From the NCBI RefSeq assembly GCF_025463825.1, contig NZ_JAODBG010000074.1:1-64000 (forward strand): a stretch of 64,000 nt of DNA. The letters run 5' to 3'. Source of the stretch: Cryobacterium sp. (GTDB lineage Bacteria; Actinomycetota; Actinomycetes; Actinomycetales; Microbacteriaceae). The position numbers and the translations under genes are program-made. Below, piece after piece: positions 9,578 to 20,144 of this stretch; position 1 is the first letter of the stretch; every line of letters starts with the position of its first letter. The notes under the pieces are model-generated. The model had not been told where the DNA came from. It did not search any database and saw only the letters and a list, made by a program, of their open reading frames with translations.

Positions 9578-10879
9578 ATGGCAGATCGCGAGTACGGCTT
9601 CACCACCAGGGCAATCCACGCCGGGAATATCCCCGACGCCGTCACCGGGGCGCGGGCCCTGCCCATCTACCAGACCAGTGCCTTCGTCTTCGATGACACC
9701 GCGGATGCCGCGGCCCGGTTCGCCCTGCAGAAGTACGGCAATGTTTACTCCCGGCTGGCCAACCCCACCGTGGCCGCGTTCGAAGAACGCATCGCCAGCC
9801 TCGAGGGCGGCCTGGGCGCCGTCGCCACCGCGTCCGGTCTGGCCGCGCAGTACATCACCTTCGCCAGCCTGGCCGGTTCCGGCGACCACATCGTCTCCAG
9901 CGCCAACCTCTACGGCGGCTCGATCACCCAGCTCGACGTGACCCTGCGTCGGTTCGGCGTGGAAACCACCTTCGTGCAGTCCGCCGACCCGGCCGACTAC
10001 GCCGCGGCGATCACGCCCCAGACCAAGCTGATCTTCGCCGAGACCGTGGCGAACCCCTCCGGCGAGGTCGCCGACATCGAGGGCCTCGCGGCCGTCGCGC
10101 ACGCCGCCGGCATCCCGCTGATCATCGACTCCACCATCGCCACGCCCTACCTTTGCCGGCCCATCGAGTGGGGCGCCGACATCGTCATCCACTCCGCCAC
10201 CAAGTTCCTCGGCGGCCACGGCACCACCCTCGGCGGCGTGGTGGTGGAAAGTGGCCGGTTCAACTGGCACAGCGACAAGTTCCCGCTCTTCACCGAGCCC
10301 GTGCCCAGCTACGGCGGCCTGGAGTGGTCGGGCAACTTCGGCGAGTACGCCTTCCTCACCCGGCTCCGCGCTGAGCAGCTGCGCGACATCGGCCCGGTCC
10401 TGGCCCCGCACTCCGCGTTCCTGCTCGCCCAGGGCGTGGAGACCCTGCCGTACCGCCTCCAGGCGCACGTGAACAACGCCCGCATCGTGGCCGAGTGGCT
10501 CGAGGCCGACCCGCGCGTCGACTTCGTCAACTGGGCCGGCCTGCCCAGCCATCCGCACTACGAACGCGGCCTCAAATATCTGCCCAAGGGTCCGGGATCG
10601 GTGTTCAGCTTCGGCGTGAAGGGCGGCCGCGATGCCGGCCGCACCTTCATCGAATCCGTGGACCTGGCCAGCCACCTCGCCAACATCGGCGACGCCAAGA
10701 CCCTGGTGATCCACCCCGCCTCCACCACCCACGCCCAGCTCAGCGAGCAGCAGCTGGTCGACGCCGGCGTGCTGGCCGGGCTGGTGCGGATCAGCGTGGG
10801 GATTGAAGACGTGGACGACATCATCTACGATCTCGACCAGGCCCTGGCCCAGGCCGCCGGAACGGGAGGACACGCATGA
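9578..10879 (+). CDS. metY: O-acetylhomoserine aminocarboxypropyltransferase/cysteine synthase
   Basis: Cys/Met metabolism PLP fold: [51 protein letters not shown]. Confidence 0.93.
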   Translation: MADREYGFTTRAIHAGNIPDAVTGARALPIYQTSAFVFDDTADAAARFALQKYGNVYSRLANPTVAAFEERIASLEGGLGAVATASGLAAQYITFASLAGSGDHIVSSANLYGGSITQLDVTLRRFGVETTFVQSADPADYAAAITPQTKLIFAETVANPSGEVADIEGLAAVAHAAGIPLIIDSTIATPYLCRPIEWGADIVIHSATKFLGGHGTTLGGVVVESGRFNWHSDKFPLFTEPVPSYGGLEWSGNFGEYAFLTRLRAEQLRDIGPVLAPHSAFLLAQGVETLPYRLQAHVNNARIVAEWLEADPRVDFVNWAGLPSHPHYERGLKYLPKGPGSVFSFGVKGGRDAGRTFIESVDLASHLANIGDAKTLVIHPASTTHAQLSEQQLVDAGVLAGLVRISVGIEDVDDIIYDLDQALAQAAGTGGHA

Positions 10880-11460
10880 GCACCGACACCGTCAGCGCCG
10901 GGAACGAGACCGTCCAGCTCACCAACGGCCTGAGCTGCAGCGTTCCCGTCAACTCCCCGCTCGCCAAGCTGCTGCGCACCCAGCGCACCTGGGAGGGCCC
11001 GGACGCCAAGGCGCGGCTGGGCATCCTGCGCCGCGCGAAGTCGGTCGCCATCGTGGGCGCCTCGCCCAATCCGGCCCGGTCCAGCTACTTCGTGGGCACC
11101 TACCTGCAGCAGTCGAGCGACTACCGGGTCTACTTCGTCAACCCGCGCGCGGACACCATCCTGGGCCAGAAAGCCTACCCTGACCTCGCCTCCCTGCCCG
11201 AGGTGCCCGACATTATCGACGTGTTCCGCAAGGCATCGGACATCCCGTCCGTCATCGACGACGCCCTCGCGGTCGGCGCCAAGACGGTGTGGGTGCAGTT
11301 GGGCATCTGGAACCAGGAGGCCGCCGAGTACGGAGAGTCGAAGGGCATCACCATCGTGATGGACCGATGCATCAAGATCGAGCATGCCCGCTTCCACGGC
11401 GGGCTGCACCTGCTCGGCTTCGACACCGGGCAGATCACAGCTCGCAAGACCATCCGCTAG
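10876..11460 (+). CDS. CoA-binding protein (YccU-like)
   Basis: KSVAIVGASPNPARSSYFVGTYL, YFVNPR, Rossmann-like; ATGA overlap with metY. Confidence 0.85.
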   Translation: MSTDTVSAGNETVQLTNGLSCSVPVNSPLAKLLRTQRTWEGPDAKARLGILRRAKSVAIVGASPNPARSSYFVGTYLQQSSDYRVYFVNPRADTILGQKAYPDLASLPEVPDIIDVFRKASDIPSVIDDALAVGAKTVWVQLGIWNQEAAEYGESKGITIVMDRCIKIEHARFHGGLHLLGFDTGQITARKTIR

Positions 11461-11527
11461 ACGTACCGCACACGCCCCGGGGCGGCAGCACCATCCCGAG
11501 CGGAGCCGCCCGCGTACGATGGGGCAG

Positions 11528-12907
11528 GTGACAGCGTACGTTTCGGCTCTCGACCTGTTCTCCATCGGAATCGGTCCATCCAGTTCCCACACGGTCGGCC
11601 CGATGCGCGCCGCCCAGGCCTTCGCGGAGCACCTCGCCGGCAGCGGCCGGTTGACCGAGGTCCGTCGACTCCGCTGCTCACTGTTCGGCTCGCTCGGCTC
11701 CACCGGCCTCGGCCATGGCACCCCCGACGCCATCCTGGCCGGCCTGGCCGGCCTGACGCCGGAGGTCTGCGACCCCGCCGATGTGCGCAACCGGTGGGCG
11801 CACCTCGAGGGCGAAACCACGCTGCTGCTGAACGGCACCCACCCGGTGGCGGTGAACAAGACCGACGTGGTGTTCGAGCCGCGCACCCGACTACCCGGGC
11901 ACCCCAACGCGATGACCCTCTCCGCCTGGGGCGCGGACCCGACCGGCCCCGCCCTGCTCGAGGAGACCTACTATTCGATCGGCGGCGGCTTCATCCGCCG
12001 CGACGGCGACCCGGTGGGCCCGGTCGCCATGGTGGCGCAGCCGATGCCGTACGCCTCCAGCGCCGCCCTGCTGGCGCTCTGCGACGGCCACGGCATCGGC
12101 ATCTGCGACGTCGCCCGCGCCAACGAGGAGGCCGTGCACGGCGCCGACCGCCTGGATGCCGGCCTCGATGCGATCTGGACCGCGATGCACGCCTGCGTCG
12201 AGGCCGGCCTGGACGCGTCCGGCACCCTGCCCGGCGGGCTGGGCGTCAAGCGCCGGGCCGCCGCTGTTCGTATGCAGCTGGAAGAATACGACGGCCTGCG
12301 GCAACGTGAACGGGACACCTCGACCGAGTGGCTGCACGCCTTCGCCCTGGCCGTGAACGAGGAGAACGCCTCCGGCGGCCGGGTCGTCACGGCGCCCACC
12401 AACGGGGCCGCCGGCATCATCCCGGCGGTCGCGCACTACTATCTGCGGTTCGTGCCCGGGGCGGACCCGGCTGGCATCCGCCGGTTCCTGCTCACCGCCG
12501 TGGCGATCGGGTCGCTGGTGAAGGCGAACGCCTCGATCTCCGGCGCCGAAGGCGGCTGCCAGGCCGAGGTCGGCTCCGCCTGCGCCATGGCCGCCGGCGC
12601 GCTCTGCGCCGTGCTCGGCGGCACCCCCCGGCAGGTGGAGAACGCGGCCGAGATCGCCATGGAGCACCACCTCGGCCTCACCTGTGATCCCGTCGGCGGG
12701 CTGGTGCAGGTGCCCTGTATCGAACGCAACGCCATCGCCGCCTCCACGGCGGTATCGGCTGCCCGGCTCGCCCTGCACGGGGACGGCACCCATCTGGTAT
12801 CGCTCGACACCGTGATCGAGACCATGCGGCAGACCGGCCTTGACATGATGACCAAATACAAGGAGACCAGCGAGGGCGGCCTCGCGGTCAACGTCATCGA
12901 GTGCTGA
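11528..12907 (+). CDS. sdaA: L-serine ammonia-lyase (single chain)
   Basis: [58 protein letters not shown] start 7 nt after TACGAT. Confidence 0.93.
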   Translation: MTAYVSALDLFSIGIGPSSSHTVGPMRAAQAFAEHLAGSGRLTEVRRLRCSLFGSLGSTGLGHGTPDAILAGLAGLTPEVCDPADVRNRWAHLEGETTLLLNGTHPVAVNKTDVVFEPRTRLPGHPNAMTLSAWGADPTGPALLEETYYSIGGGFIRRDGDPVGPVAMVAQPMPYASSAALLALCDGHGIGICDVARANEEAVHGADRLDAGLDAIWTAMHACVEAGLDASGTLPGGLGVKRRAAAVRMQLEEYDGLRQRERDTSTEWLHAFALAVNEENASGGRVVTAPTNGAAGIIPAVAHYYLRFVPGADPAGIRRFLLTAVAIGSLVKANASISGAEGGCQAEVGSACAMAAGALCAVLGGTPRQVENAAEIAMEHHLGLTCDPVGGLVQVPCIERNAIAASTAVSAARLALHGDGTHLVSLDTVIETMRQTGLDMMTKYKETSEGGLAVNVIEC

Positions 12908-12996
12908 CCGGCCACTCGAACGGGGGCAGCACCGGATGCCACGTCAGTGCGGTCCCTGGCCTAAACTAGATTCCCTGGGGGTACACCATCAACGAT

Positions 12997-13506
12997 TTGC
13001 GCTCTTCCGCACGCACCGGCGCGTCTGGTCGCGCCACTCGCCTGGCATTCCCTGCCCTGGCGGTCATCGCCGGCCTGGCTCTCACGGGATGCGCGGCGGA
13101 ACCGGCACCGGTGGTGACCCAGACCGTGGTCGTCACCGCCACGCCGACGCCGACCCCCACGCCGACGCCGACTGCCACGCCGACGCCCACTCCCACGGCC
13201 GCCGCCAAGGTCGTCCCGGAGGACCCGTCCCTGGACCCGAACCCCGAGTTGCCCGCCGAACCCCTGCCGGAGGGCCCGGCCCAGGACCTCGGCGCCATCC
13301 TCGGTGCGCAAGGCGCCCCGGTGCTCGACGGCGCCGGAGTGCCGATCAGCTACAAGGTGCTCGAGGGCGATTCCTTCTTCGACATCGCGCAGCGCTTCAA
13401 CGTGCCCATGCAGCAGCTGCTCAAAATGAACCCCAAGGTCTCGGGCATCGGTGAGGACATCTACATCCGTCAGGTTCTCAACCTGGACTGGACCAAGACC
13501 GGCTGA
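12997..13506 (+). CDS. LysM-domain lipoprotein with Thr-Pro-rich linker
   Basis: lipobox LALTGC, (TP)n tract, LysM-like SYKVLEGDSFFDIAQRFNVPMQQLLKMNP; TTG start uncertain. Confidence 0.75.
   Translation: MRSSARTGASGRATRLAFPALAVIAGLALTGCAAEPAPVVTQTVVVTATPTPTPTPTPTATPTPTPTAAAKVVPEDPSLDPNPELPAEPLPEGPAQDLGAILGAQGAPVLDGAGVPISYKVLEGDSFFDIAQRFNVPMQQLLKMNPKVSGIGEDIYIRQVLNLDWTKTG
13141..13202 (+). repeat. low-complexity ACGCC/GACGCC repeat encoding (Thr-Pro)n
   Basis: direct reading: acgccgacgccgacccccacgccgacgccg... encoding TPTPTPTPTPTATPTPTPTA. Confidence 0.85.
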
Positions 13507-13515
13507 TAACGGCGG

Positions 13516-14571
13516 TCAGCGCGTCAGGGCGTGGATGCGCTCCATCACCTCGATGGTGCGGAGCGCATCGCCGGCATCCACCGGCAGCGCCGCGCCGCGC
13601 AGGAGCGCGTCGGCCAGTTCCGCGTAGAAGGAGACATACCGGCCACGTCGGGTGGGGACCACCGTTGTGGCACCGTCGGTGCCGAGGGTGCCCCAGGCGC
13701 TTTCCGGCTCCAGGCCGAAGTCCGGCTCGGTCGGCAGATGACCGGCCTGGATGGCTTCCTCCTGACCGTCGAGTCCCCACTTGACGTAGGCGGCAGCGGC
13801 GCCCAGTACCCGGTATCGGGGGCCGACCTGGGCGGCGAACTTACTCATCCAGAGGTGCGACCGCACCCCGGACCCGTGGTGCAGTGACACGAAGGTGTCG
13901 TCGTCGGCGGCTCCGTCCGGATACCGGGTGGTCACCTCGGCGCTCACGTCGTCGACCGGCCCGAACAAGAGCACCGCCTGGTCGATGAGGTGCGCGCCGA
14001 GGTCGAAGAGGATGCCGCCGCCGGCCGCCGGCGTCGCCTGCGCCTTCCAGCTGCGCGGCGGACCCGGCTTGAAGGACTCGAACCGGGACTCGAACCGGTA
14101 CACCTGGCCCAGGGCGTTCTCGGCCAGGAGGGCCCGCAGGGTGAGGAAGTCGCCGTCCCAGCGCCGGTTCTGGAACACCGTGATCGGCAGGCCGAGGCCG
14201 TGGGCGCGGTTGACGAGCTCCCAACCCGCCTCGGAGGTGGTGGAGAACGGTTTGTCGATCACCACGGCCAGGCCCGCGTCCAGCGCCGCGTGCGCGAGCG
14301 GAACGTGGGTTTCCGGTGGCGTACCGATCACGACGAGGTCCAGGTCACCGCGGGCGAAGAGCTCCTCGGCGCTGGCCAGCACCCGCACGCCGGGATAGCT
14401 CTGCCGGGCCGATGCGCCGCGCTCGGCGTTCGAGGTCACGATGACGTCGAGTGAGAAGTCCGGATTGGCCGCGAGGAACGGCGCGTGGAACACCCGCCCG
14501 GACAGGCCGTAGCCGAGAACGCCGGCGCGGATCGGAACGGTACGGGGCAGGTCACTGGGTGCGGAGGGCAT
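13516..14571 (-). CDS. Gfo/Idh/MocA family oxidoreductase
   Basis: RAGVLGYGLSGRVFHAPFL, VIDKPFSTT, FDLGAHLIDQAVLLFG. Confidence 0.9.
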   Translation of the reverse strand: MPSAPSDLPRTVPIRAGVLGYGLSGRVFHAPFLAANPDFSLDVIVTSNAERGASARQSYPGVRVLASAEELFARGDLDLVVIGTPPETHVPLAHAALDAGLAVVIDKPFSTTSEAGWELVNRAHGLGLPITVFQNRRWDGDFLTLRALLAENALGQVYRFESRFESFKPGPPRSWKAQATPAAGGGILFDLGAHLIDQAVLLFGPVDDVSAEVTTRYPDGAADDDTFVSLHHGSGVRSHLWMSKFAAQVGPRYRVLGAAAAYVKWGLDGQEEAIQAGHLPTEPDFGLEPESAWGTLGTDGATTVVPTRRGRYVSFYAELADALLRGAALPVDAGDALRTIEVMERIHALTR

Positions 14572-14821
14572 TCTTCGAGCGTACGCCTGTGGCCCGGGGC
14601 CGCCGGAACCCGACCAGCCCAAGCCAGACCCAGAGCTCGGCGACACCGTGCGGGCGAAGGAGCCCGCGGTGTGGTCGGCGTCGAACGAGTCGAAGGTGAA
14701 GTCCGCGAGAAGGCACCCAGGATCAGTGCCAGTGCCACGGCGCCCGTCCGTGTCTAGGTGAAAGTGCGGGTCATCGTTGTTCGCCCGGTTGGATCACGTT
14801 CAGCGGTTCAGCGCCCCGCGG

Positions 14822-17320
14822 CTACAGCCGGTTCACGCCGGTGACCTTCAGCACGGCGACGCCGGCCTCGTCGCTGGCGGCCAGGTCGACGGTGGCGCTG
14901 ATGCCCCAGTCGTGGTCGCCGGCCGGGTCGTCGAAGATCTGCCGGGCGGTCCACACCTCGGCGCCCTCGTCGAGGATCAGCAGGCCAGCGCCGCGGGCAT
15001 TCGGCCCGACCAGCAGCTCGTCGTGCTCGGCGTAGTACCCGTCCATGGCGTCAGCCCAGACATCCGCCCTGAAGCCGTGCGCGCGGTCGAGCTCGCCGAG
15101 GGCGTCGTAGTCCTCCCGCGCGGCCAGCTGCACCCGGCGGAACAGTTCGTTGCGCACCAGGATCCGGAACGCGCGGGTGTTGGTGGTGAGCCGGTGCGGA
15201 GCGGGCGGCACCACGGTGTGCGCGGTCGATTCGTGCGCGGCCAGGTCGGGGTGGATCAGCTCTTCCCACTCGTCGAGCAGGCTGGAGTCCACCTGGCGCA
15301 CTAGTTCCCCCAGCCACTCGATGAGGTCGAGCAGGTCTTCGGTCTTGGCTTCGTCGGGGATGGTCTGCCGGGCGGCGCGGTAGGCGTCCGAGAGGTAGCG
15401 CAGCACCACGCCCTCGCTGCGGGCAAGCTTGTAGTAGGCCACGAACTCGCCGAACGACATGGCGCGCTCGTACATGTCGCGCACCACGGTCTTGGGGCGC
15501 AGCGGGAAGTCGGCGATCCAGGGCTGGGACTGCTTGTAGGTCTCGAACGCGTAGCTGAGCAGCTCGTCCAGGGGCTTCGGCCAGGTGATCTGCTCGAGCA
15601 GCTCCATGCGCTGGTCGTACTCGATGCCCTCGCTCTTCATGGCGTTGACGGCCTCGCCGCGAGCGGCGAACTGCTGGCCCATCAGCACCGGCCGGGGGTC
15701 GTCGAGGGTGGACTCGAGCACCGAGATCATGTCAAGGGCGTAGGTCGGCGCCTCGATATCGAGCAGGTCGAACGCGGCCAGCGCGAACGGCGACAGCGGC
15801 TGGTTGAGCGCGAAGTTGGCCTGCAGGTCGACGGTCAGTCGGATGCTGCCATCCGCGTCCTGCTCTACGATCCCCGCGGCGCGCAGGGTCTTGTAGATGC
15901 CCAGGGCCCGCCGGGCGTGGGCGAGCTGCCGCTTGAACGGTTCGTGGTTGTCGAACACCAGCGAGTAGACGTTCGCGAAGGCATCCCCGCCGCGGGCGAT
16001 CACGTTGATCAGCATGGCGCTGGTCATCTGCATGCTCGAGGTGAGGGTCTCCGGTTCGGCGTCGACGAGGCGCCGGAACGACGGTTCTCCCCAGGACACG
16101 AAGCCCTCCGGAGCGCGCTTGCGGATGATCTTGCGCTTCTTCTTGGGGTCGTCGCCGGCCTTCTGGATGGCCTTGAGGTTCTCGGTCTCGTGGTCCGGGG
16201 CCTGGACCATCACGGTGCCGGCGGTGTCGAAGCCGGCCCGGCCGGCGCGGCCGGCGATCTGGTGGAACTCACGGGCGTTGAGCTGGCGCATCTTCACACC
16301 GTCGTACTTGGTCAGCGCCGTGAAGAGCACGGTGCGGATGGGCACGTTGATGCCCACCCCCAGGGTGTCGGTACCGCAGATCACCCGCAGCAGGCCACGC
16401 TGGGCGAGCTGCTCGACCAGTCGGCGGTACTTGGGCAGCATGCCGGCGTGGTGCACGCCGATGCCCATCCGGATCAGCCGGGAGAGGGTCTTGCCGAAGC
16501 TGGTGGTGAACCGGAATTCGCCGATGAGGTCGGCGATGGCCTCCTTCTGCTCCTTGGTGACCACCTTCACGCTGGAGAGCGCCTGGGCGCGCTCGAGGGC
16601 GGCGGCCTGGGCGAAGTGCACGATGTAGACGGGCGCCTGGCCGGTCTTGAGCAGGTCCTCCACGGTCTCGTGCACCGGGGTGGTCTCGTAGAAGTAGTGC
16701 AGCGGCACCGGTCGCTCGACGCCGGTGACGACGGCGGTGTCGCGGTTGGTGCGGCGGGACAGGTCCGCGGCGATGTCGGTGACGTCGCCGAGGGTGGCCG
16801 ACATCAGGATGAACTGCACCCGCGGCAAGAGCAGCAGCGGCACCTGCCAGGCCCACCCGCGGTCGGGGTCGGAGTAGAAGTGGAACTCGTCCATCACGAC
16901 CTGGTCGACCGGGGTGTCCGCGCCGTTCCGGAGCGCCAGGTTGGCGAGGATCTCGGCTGTGCAGCAGATGATCGGGGCGTCGGAGTTCACCGAGGAGTCG
17001 CCGGTCATCATGCCGACGTTCTCGGCGCCGAAGATCTCCACCAGGGCGAAGAACTTCTCGCTCACCAACGCCTTGATCGGGGCGGTATAGAAGGTGCGCT
17101 TGCCGGCGGAGAGCGCGGCGAAGTGGGCACCGACGGCCACGAGCGACTTCCCGGTTCCGGTGGGGGTAGAGAGGATCAGGTTCGCCCCCGACACGATCTC
17201 GATGACGGCTTCCTCCTGCGCCGGGTAGAGGCGGAGGCCCGCATCCGCGGCCCACAGCTCGAACGCTTCGAAGAGGACGTCGGGATCGGTGACGTGCGGG
17301 AGGGCGCTGAGGGTTGCCAT
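14822..17320 (-). CDS. SKI2-like DEAD/DEAH-box helicase with C-terminal DUF3516
   Basis: STPTGTGKSLVA, MDEFHFYSD, SATLGD, HQIAGRAGRAGFD motifs; long C-terminal extension. Confidence 0.9.
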   Translation of the reverse strand: MATLSALPHVTDPDVLFEAFELWAADAGLRLYPAQEEAVIEIVSGANLILSTPTGTGKSLVAVGAHFAALSAGKRTFYTAPIKALVSEKFFALVEIFGAENVGMMTGDSSVNSDAPIICCTAEILANLALRNGADTPVDQVVMDEFHFYSDPDRGWAWQVPLLLLPRVQFILMSATLGDVTDIAADLSRRTNRDTAVVTGVERPVPLHYFYETTPVHETVEDLLKTGQAPVYIVHFAQAAALERAQALSSVKVVTKEQKEAIADLIGEFRFTTSFGKTLSRLIRMGIGVHHAGMLPKYRRLVEQLAQRGLLRVICGTDTLGVGINVPIRTVLFTALTKYDGVKMRQLNAREFHQIAGRAGRAGFDTAGTVMVQAPDHETENLKAIQKAGDDPKKKRKIIRKRAPEGFVSWGEPSFRRLVDAEPETLTSSMQMTSAMLINVIARGGDAFANVYSLVFDNHEPFKRQLAHARRALGIYKTLRAAGIVEQDADGSIRLTVDLQANFALNQPLSPFALAAFDLLDIEAPTYALDMISVLESTLDDPRPVLMGQQFAARGEAVNAMKSEGIEYDQRMELLEQITWPKPLDELLSYAFETYKQSQPWIADFPLRPKTVVRDMYERAMSFGEFVAYYKLARSEGVVLRYLSDAYRAARQTIPDEAKTEDLLDLIEWLGELVRQVDSSLLDEWEELIHPDLAAHESTAHTVVPPAPHRLTTNTRAFRILVRNELFRRVQLAAREDYDALGELDRAHGFRADVWADAMDGYYAEHDELLVGPNARGAGLLILDEGAEVWTARQIFDDPAGDHDWGISATVDLAASDEAGVAVLKVTGVNRL

Positions 17321-17337
17321 GATTCCCTAATCCTCCC

Positions 17338-19416
17338 CTATCCGGCTGGCGGCGTCCTCCACTGCATCAGCCAGGCGAGTAGGTAGGCCCGGCTGTTGCC
17401 GTCGTCGATCCGGGCCGCCGGCAGGGTGTCGGCGGCCTCGAGGGCGGCGGCCGCCGCGTCCGGGCCCTGCAGGGCCGCGTACATCAGCAGGTAGTCACCG
17501 AACATCACGTCGTAACTGCCCCCGGGCACCGAGTCGGCCAGGTTGGCCGCCACCCGGGCCGGGTCGCGGCCGAGGTACCCGGCCACCGGACTCATCGGCA
17601 GCACCAGGATGCCGAGCATGGCGCTCGGCTCCGCGCTGAACCAGGTGGCGTAGTCGCGTTTGCCACCCCACACCAGTGAGGTGACGGTGTGGTCGAAGCT
17701 CGCGTAGACCGGGTCGGCCAGGTCGAAGTCGGTCCAGTAGGCGCTGGCGGAGGCAGCCTCGCTGGAGAGCATCCACTCGGCCTCGGCCTGCAGGCCGGCC
17801 TGGTCGCTGGCGGCGGCCCACAGGGCCAGGCCGTTCCACGCCGTGACCGCCTCCGAGCTGGACTCCTGGTTGTTGCCGTCGCCGAACGGCGAGGTGCCGC
17901 TGGCCCAGGAATGGCCGGCATAGGCGTCGAACACCCGTCGAGTGGGGAAGTACTCGCTGTCGCCGCTGGTGGCGAGGTCGGCGGCGAGCAGGTTCAGCAC
18001 CGGCGCCCAGCGTTCGGCGGCGGCGGGGTCGCCGGCCGCGACGACGGCGGCGGCGTAGAAGAAGTAGCCGTAGTGGAAGTGGTGGTCGTTGAACTCCTCC
18101 GAGCCGAACGAGGTCGCCAGGCCCACGATCCCCCGGGCTTGCGGGTCGTAGACGAAGCACCGTTCGGTGCGGTCCACGCAGCCGGCCGCCTCCAGCCACT
18201 CGTCGAGCGCCGTGGCGAGCCGGTCGGTGAGGTCGGCCGCGGCGTCGTCGGCGCCCACCTGACGCGCCACGGCCAAGAGGTTCGCCGCCCGGTAGAGCGA
18301 CTTGCCGCCGAAATAGGTGTCGGCGGCGAAGGTGCCCGTGCTGTCCACGTCGGCGCGCACCTGGTCCGCCAGGCGCTGGCGGTCCTCGCCCTCGACGGCG
18401 GACAGGTCGAGTGTCCCGCTGGGCTGCACGGTGGGCACCGTCCAGGTCAGCGCGGTGCCGGCGCACAGGGTGAGGGTGCCGTAGATACTGGGGTAGCTGC
18501 CGGCGTCGCAGCGGGCGTCCGCGGCGAGGCCGGCCTGCTGGTGCGGCATCGCCGCGACCAGGGTGTCGCCGCCGTCCACGGTGTCGTAGGCGATGGTGGT
18601 GGCGGCCGCATCCGTCGTGCTGCCGTACTCGAGGCGGGTGCCGGTGACCGGATGCCCGGCCGCTTCGGCGAGGGTGGCCAGCGATCCGTCGGCGGGCACC
18701 GCGAACCAGGTGGCGGTACTGCCTCGCGGCACCGCCAGGCCGGTGCCGGAGAGGGCACCCGCCGATACCAGCCCGTACTCGGTGCCGTCCACCTCGGCTC
18801 TCCAGACGCCGTCCCCGGCCGCAGTGAACCCGGCCGGCAGGGTGAGGTCCACGTCGGTCGCGGCGGTGAAGGACACAAACGGGGAGCCTTCCGCGATCAC
18901 CGTCGAACCGAGGTCGTTTCCGGCGCTCCGCTGGGTGATGGTGACCGACGCCTCGTCGTAGGCGGTGACGACCTGCTCGAGGGCCTGGCCGTCCGCGGCG
19001 AGGGAAATGCGGATGGCGGGGGTGTTGCCGCCCAGGATGACCGCGCTGTCACTGGTCACGGTGGGCAGCCCGAAGGCGAGGCCGGTGCCGGTGAGCTGGA
19101 AGGACAGCGGCAGCGGGAACACCGGCATCGGCTCATCGCCGAAGACGAGACCGGAGAACCAGCGATTTGTGGGCGGGATGAGGCCGTCGGCCAGGCGTGC
19201 TGCCGGCAACGGCTTGATCGTTCGCTCGGGCAGGGCGTTGACCAGTGGACCGATCTCTGCGGTGGGGAAGATCGGGTCGGTCGGCTGGGCGCTGCCGGCG
19301 GGCGGGGCGGCGGGCGGCCCGGCCGTGGGCGTGCAGGCCACCAGCCCGGCCGCGGCGGCGAGGGTGGCGGCGGCGACCAGAACCGTCACTGCTCGGAATC
19401 TTGTCGCCATGCTCAC
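17338..19416 (-). CDS. lipoprotein glycoside hydrolase family 81 (endo-beta-1,3-glucanase)
   Basis: lipobox GLVAC; PTNRWFSGLVFG...PLPLSF, EFNDHHFHYGYFFYAAA, HSWASG...NQESSSEAVTAWNGLALW typical of GH81. Confidence 0.85.
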   Translation of the reverse strand: MSMATRFRAVTVLVAAATLAAAAGLVACTPTAGPPAAPPAGSAQPTDPIFPTAEIGPLVNALPERTIKPLPAARLADGLIPPTNRWFSGLVFGDEPMPVFPLPLSFQLTGTGLAFGLPTVTSDSAVILGGNTPAIRISLAADGQALEQVVTAYDEASVTITQRSAGNDLGSTVIAEGSPFVSFTAATDVDLTLPAGFTAAGDGVWRAEVDGTEYGLVSAGALSGTGLAVPRGSTATWFAVPADGSLATLAEAAGHPVTGTRLEYGSTTDAAATTIAYDTVDGGDTLVAAMPHQQAGLAADARCDAGSYPSIYGTLTLCAGTALTWTVPTVQPSGTLDLSAVEGEDRQRLADQVRADVDSTGTFAADTYFGGKSLYRAANLLAVARQVGADDAAADLTDRLATALDEWLEAAGCVDRTERCFVYDPQARGIVGLATSFGSEEFNDHHFHYGYFFYAAAVVAAGDPAAAERWAPVLNLLAADLATSGDSEYFPTRRVFDAYAGHSWASGTSPFGDGNNQESSSEAVTAWNGLALWAAASDQAGLQAEAEWMLSSEAASASAYWTDFDLADPVYASFDHTVTSLVWGGKRDYATWFSAEPSAMLGILVLPMSPVAGYLGRDPARVAANLADSVPGGSYDVMFGDYLLMYAALQGPDAAAAALEAADTLPAARIDDGNSRAYLLAWLMQWRTPPAG

Positions 19417-20144
19417 AGTCCGATCGTGCGCAGGAAGCCGAAGAACCCGTCGCTGACGCCGGCGAGGGGCCCGTCATCGCGGAGCGTCAGGGTGGCAGAG
19501 ACAGGGGTCCCGGGTGCGGCGAGCCCGTTGTATTCACCGTCGGTGAGCCCGGCGGTGACCACCCGGGCGGTGGTTTCGGCCTGGCCGTCGACGGTGGTCA
19601 CCTCCACGGACTCCAGGGTGCCGGCGATCCTGGCCTGGTTGGGCAGCACGATGTCGACCGTCGCGCCATCCTCGACCCTGGCGTAGTCGGTGCTCGTGAG
19701 CACGAACTGGGCGGAGACGAACAGGGACCCACCCCGGTCGATGGTGGCGAGCACCTGGCCGGCCTGCACGAACGAGCCCCGTTCGGTCTTGATGCCGGTG
19801 ACGGTGCCGTCGATGGAGGCCGTGAGGGTGAGCACCCCGTCGCCGGACACCGAATAGGCAACGTTCTCCAGGCTCACCAGCCCCTCGGCGACGTCCGCCT
19901 GCAGGGTGGGGCTCTGCACCGTGAACAGGGGCTGCCCGGCGGTGACGGTGTCCCCCTCGTCGATGAGGCGATCGATCACGATTCCGCCGTAGTCGGTGCC
20001 GACCGGGTACTGGGCGGCCTGGATCGATGCGGATGCGCTGGCCACCTGCGATTGGCGCTGGTTGAAGAGCACCGTGAGCACGGCGACGAGTGCGACGACC
20101 CCGACCAGGCCGACGAACAGCCGGACACGGTTGGCCCAGGTCAT
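19413..20144 (-). CDS. HlyD/membrane-fusion-like single-TM protein
   Basis: N-terminal TM, then biotinyl-lipoyl-like barrel (LIDEGDTVTAGQPLFTVQSP, GTVTGIKTERGSFVQAGQVLATID); 4-bp overlaps with both neighbours. Confidence 0.75.
   Translation of the reverse strand: MTWANRVRLFVGLVGVVALVAVLTVLFNQRQSQVASASASIQAAQYPVGTDYGGIVIDRLIDEGDTVTAGQPLFTVQSPTLQADVAEGLVSLENVAYSVSGDGVLTLTASIDGTVTGIKTERGSFVQAGQVLATIDRGGSLFVSAQFVLTSTDYARVEDGATVDIVLPNQARIAGTLESVEVTTVDGQAETTARVVTAGLTDGEYNGLAAPGTPVSATLTLRDDGPLAGVSDGFFGFLRTIGL

Noticed and set aside
13141-13202. Short repeats resembling a mini-array (CRISPR-like)
   Set aside because: In-frame Thr-Pro codon repeat inside a lipoprotein linker; no spacers or cas genes.
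14647-14821. Possible small membrane protein or RNA gene in the gap between the oxidoreductase and helicase
   Set aside because: Short minus-strand ORF lacks a convincing start/RBS and most of it lies in another gene's antisense frame; no RNA fold I could support.
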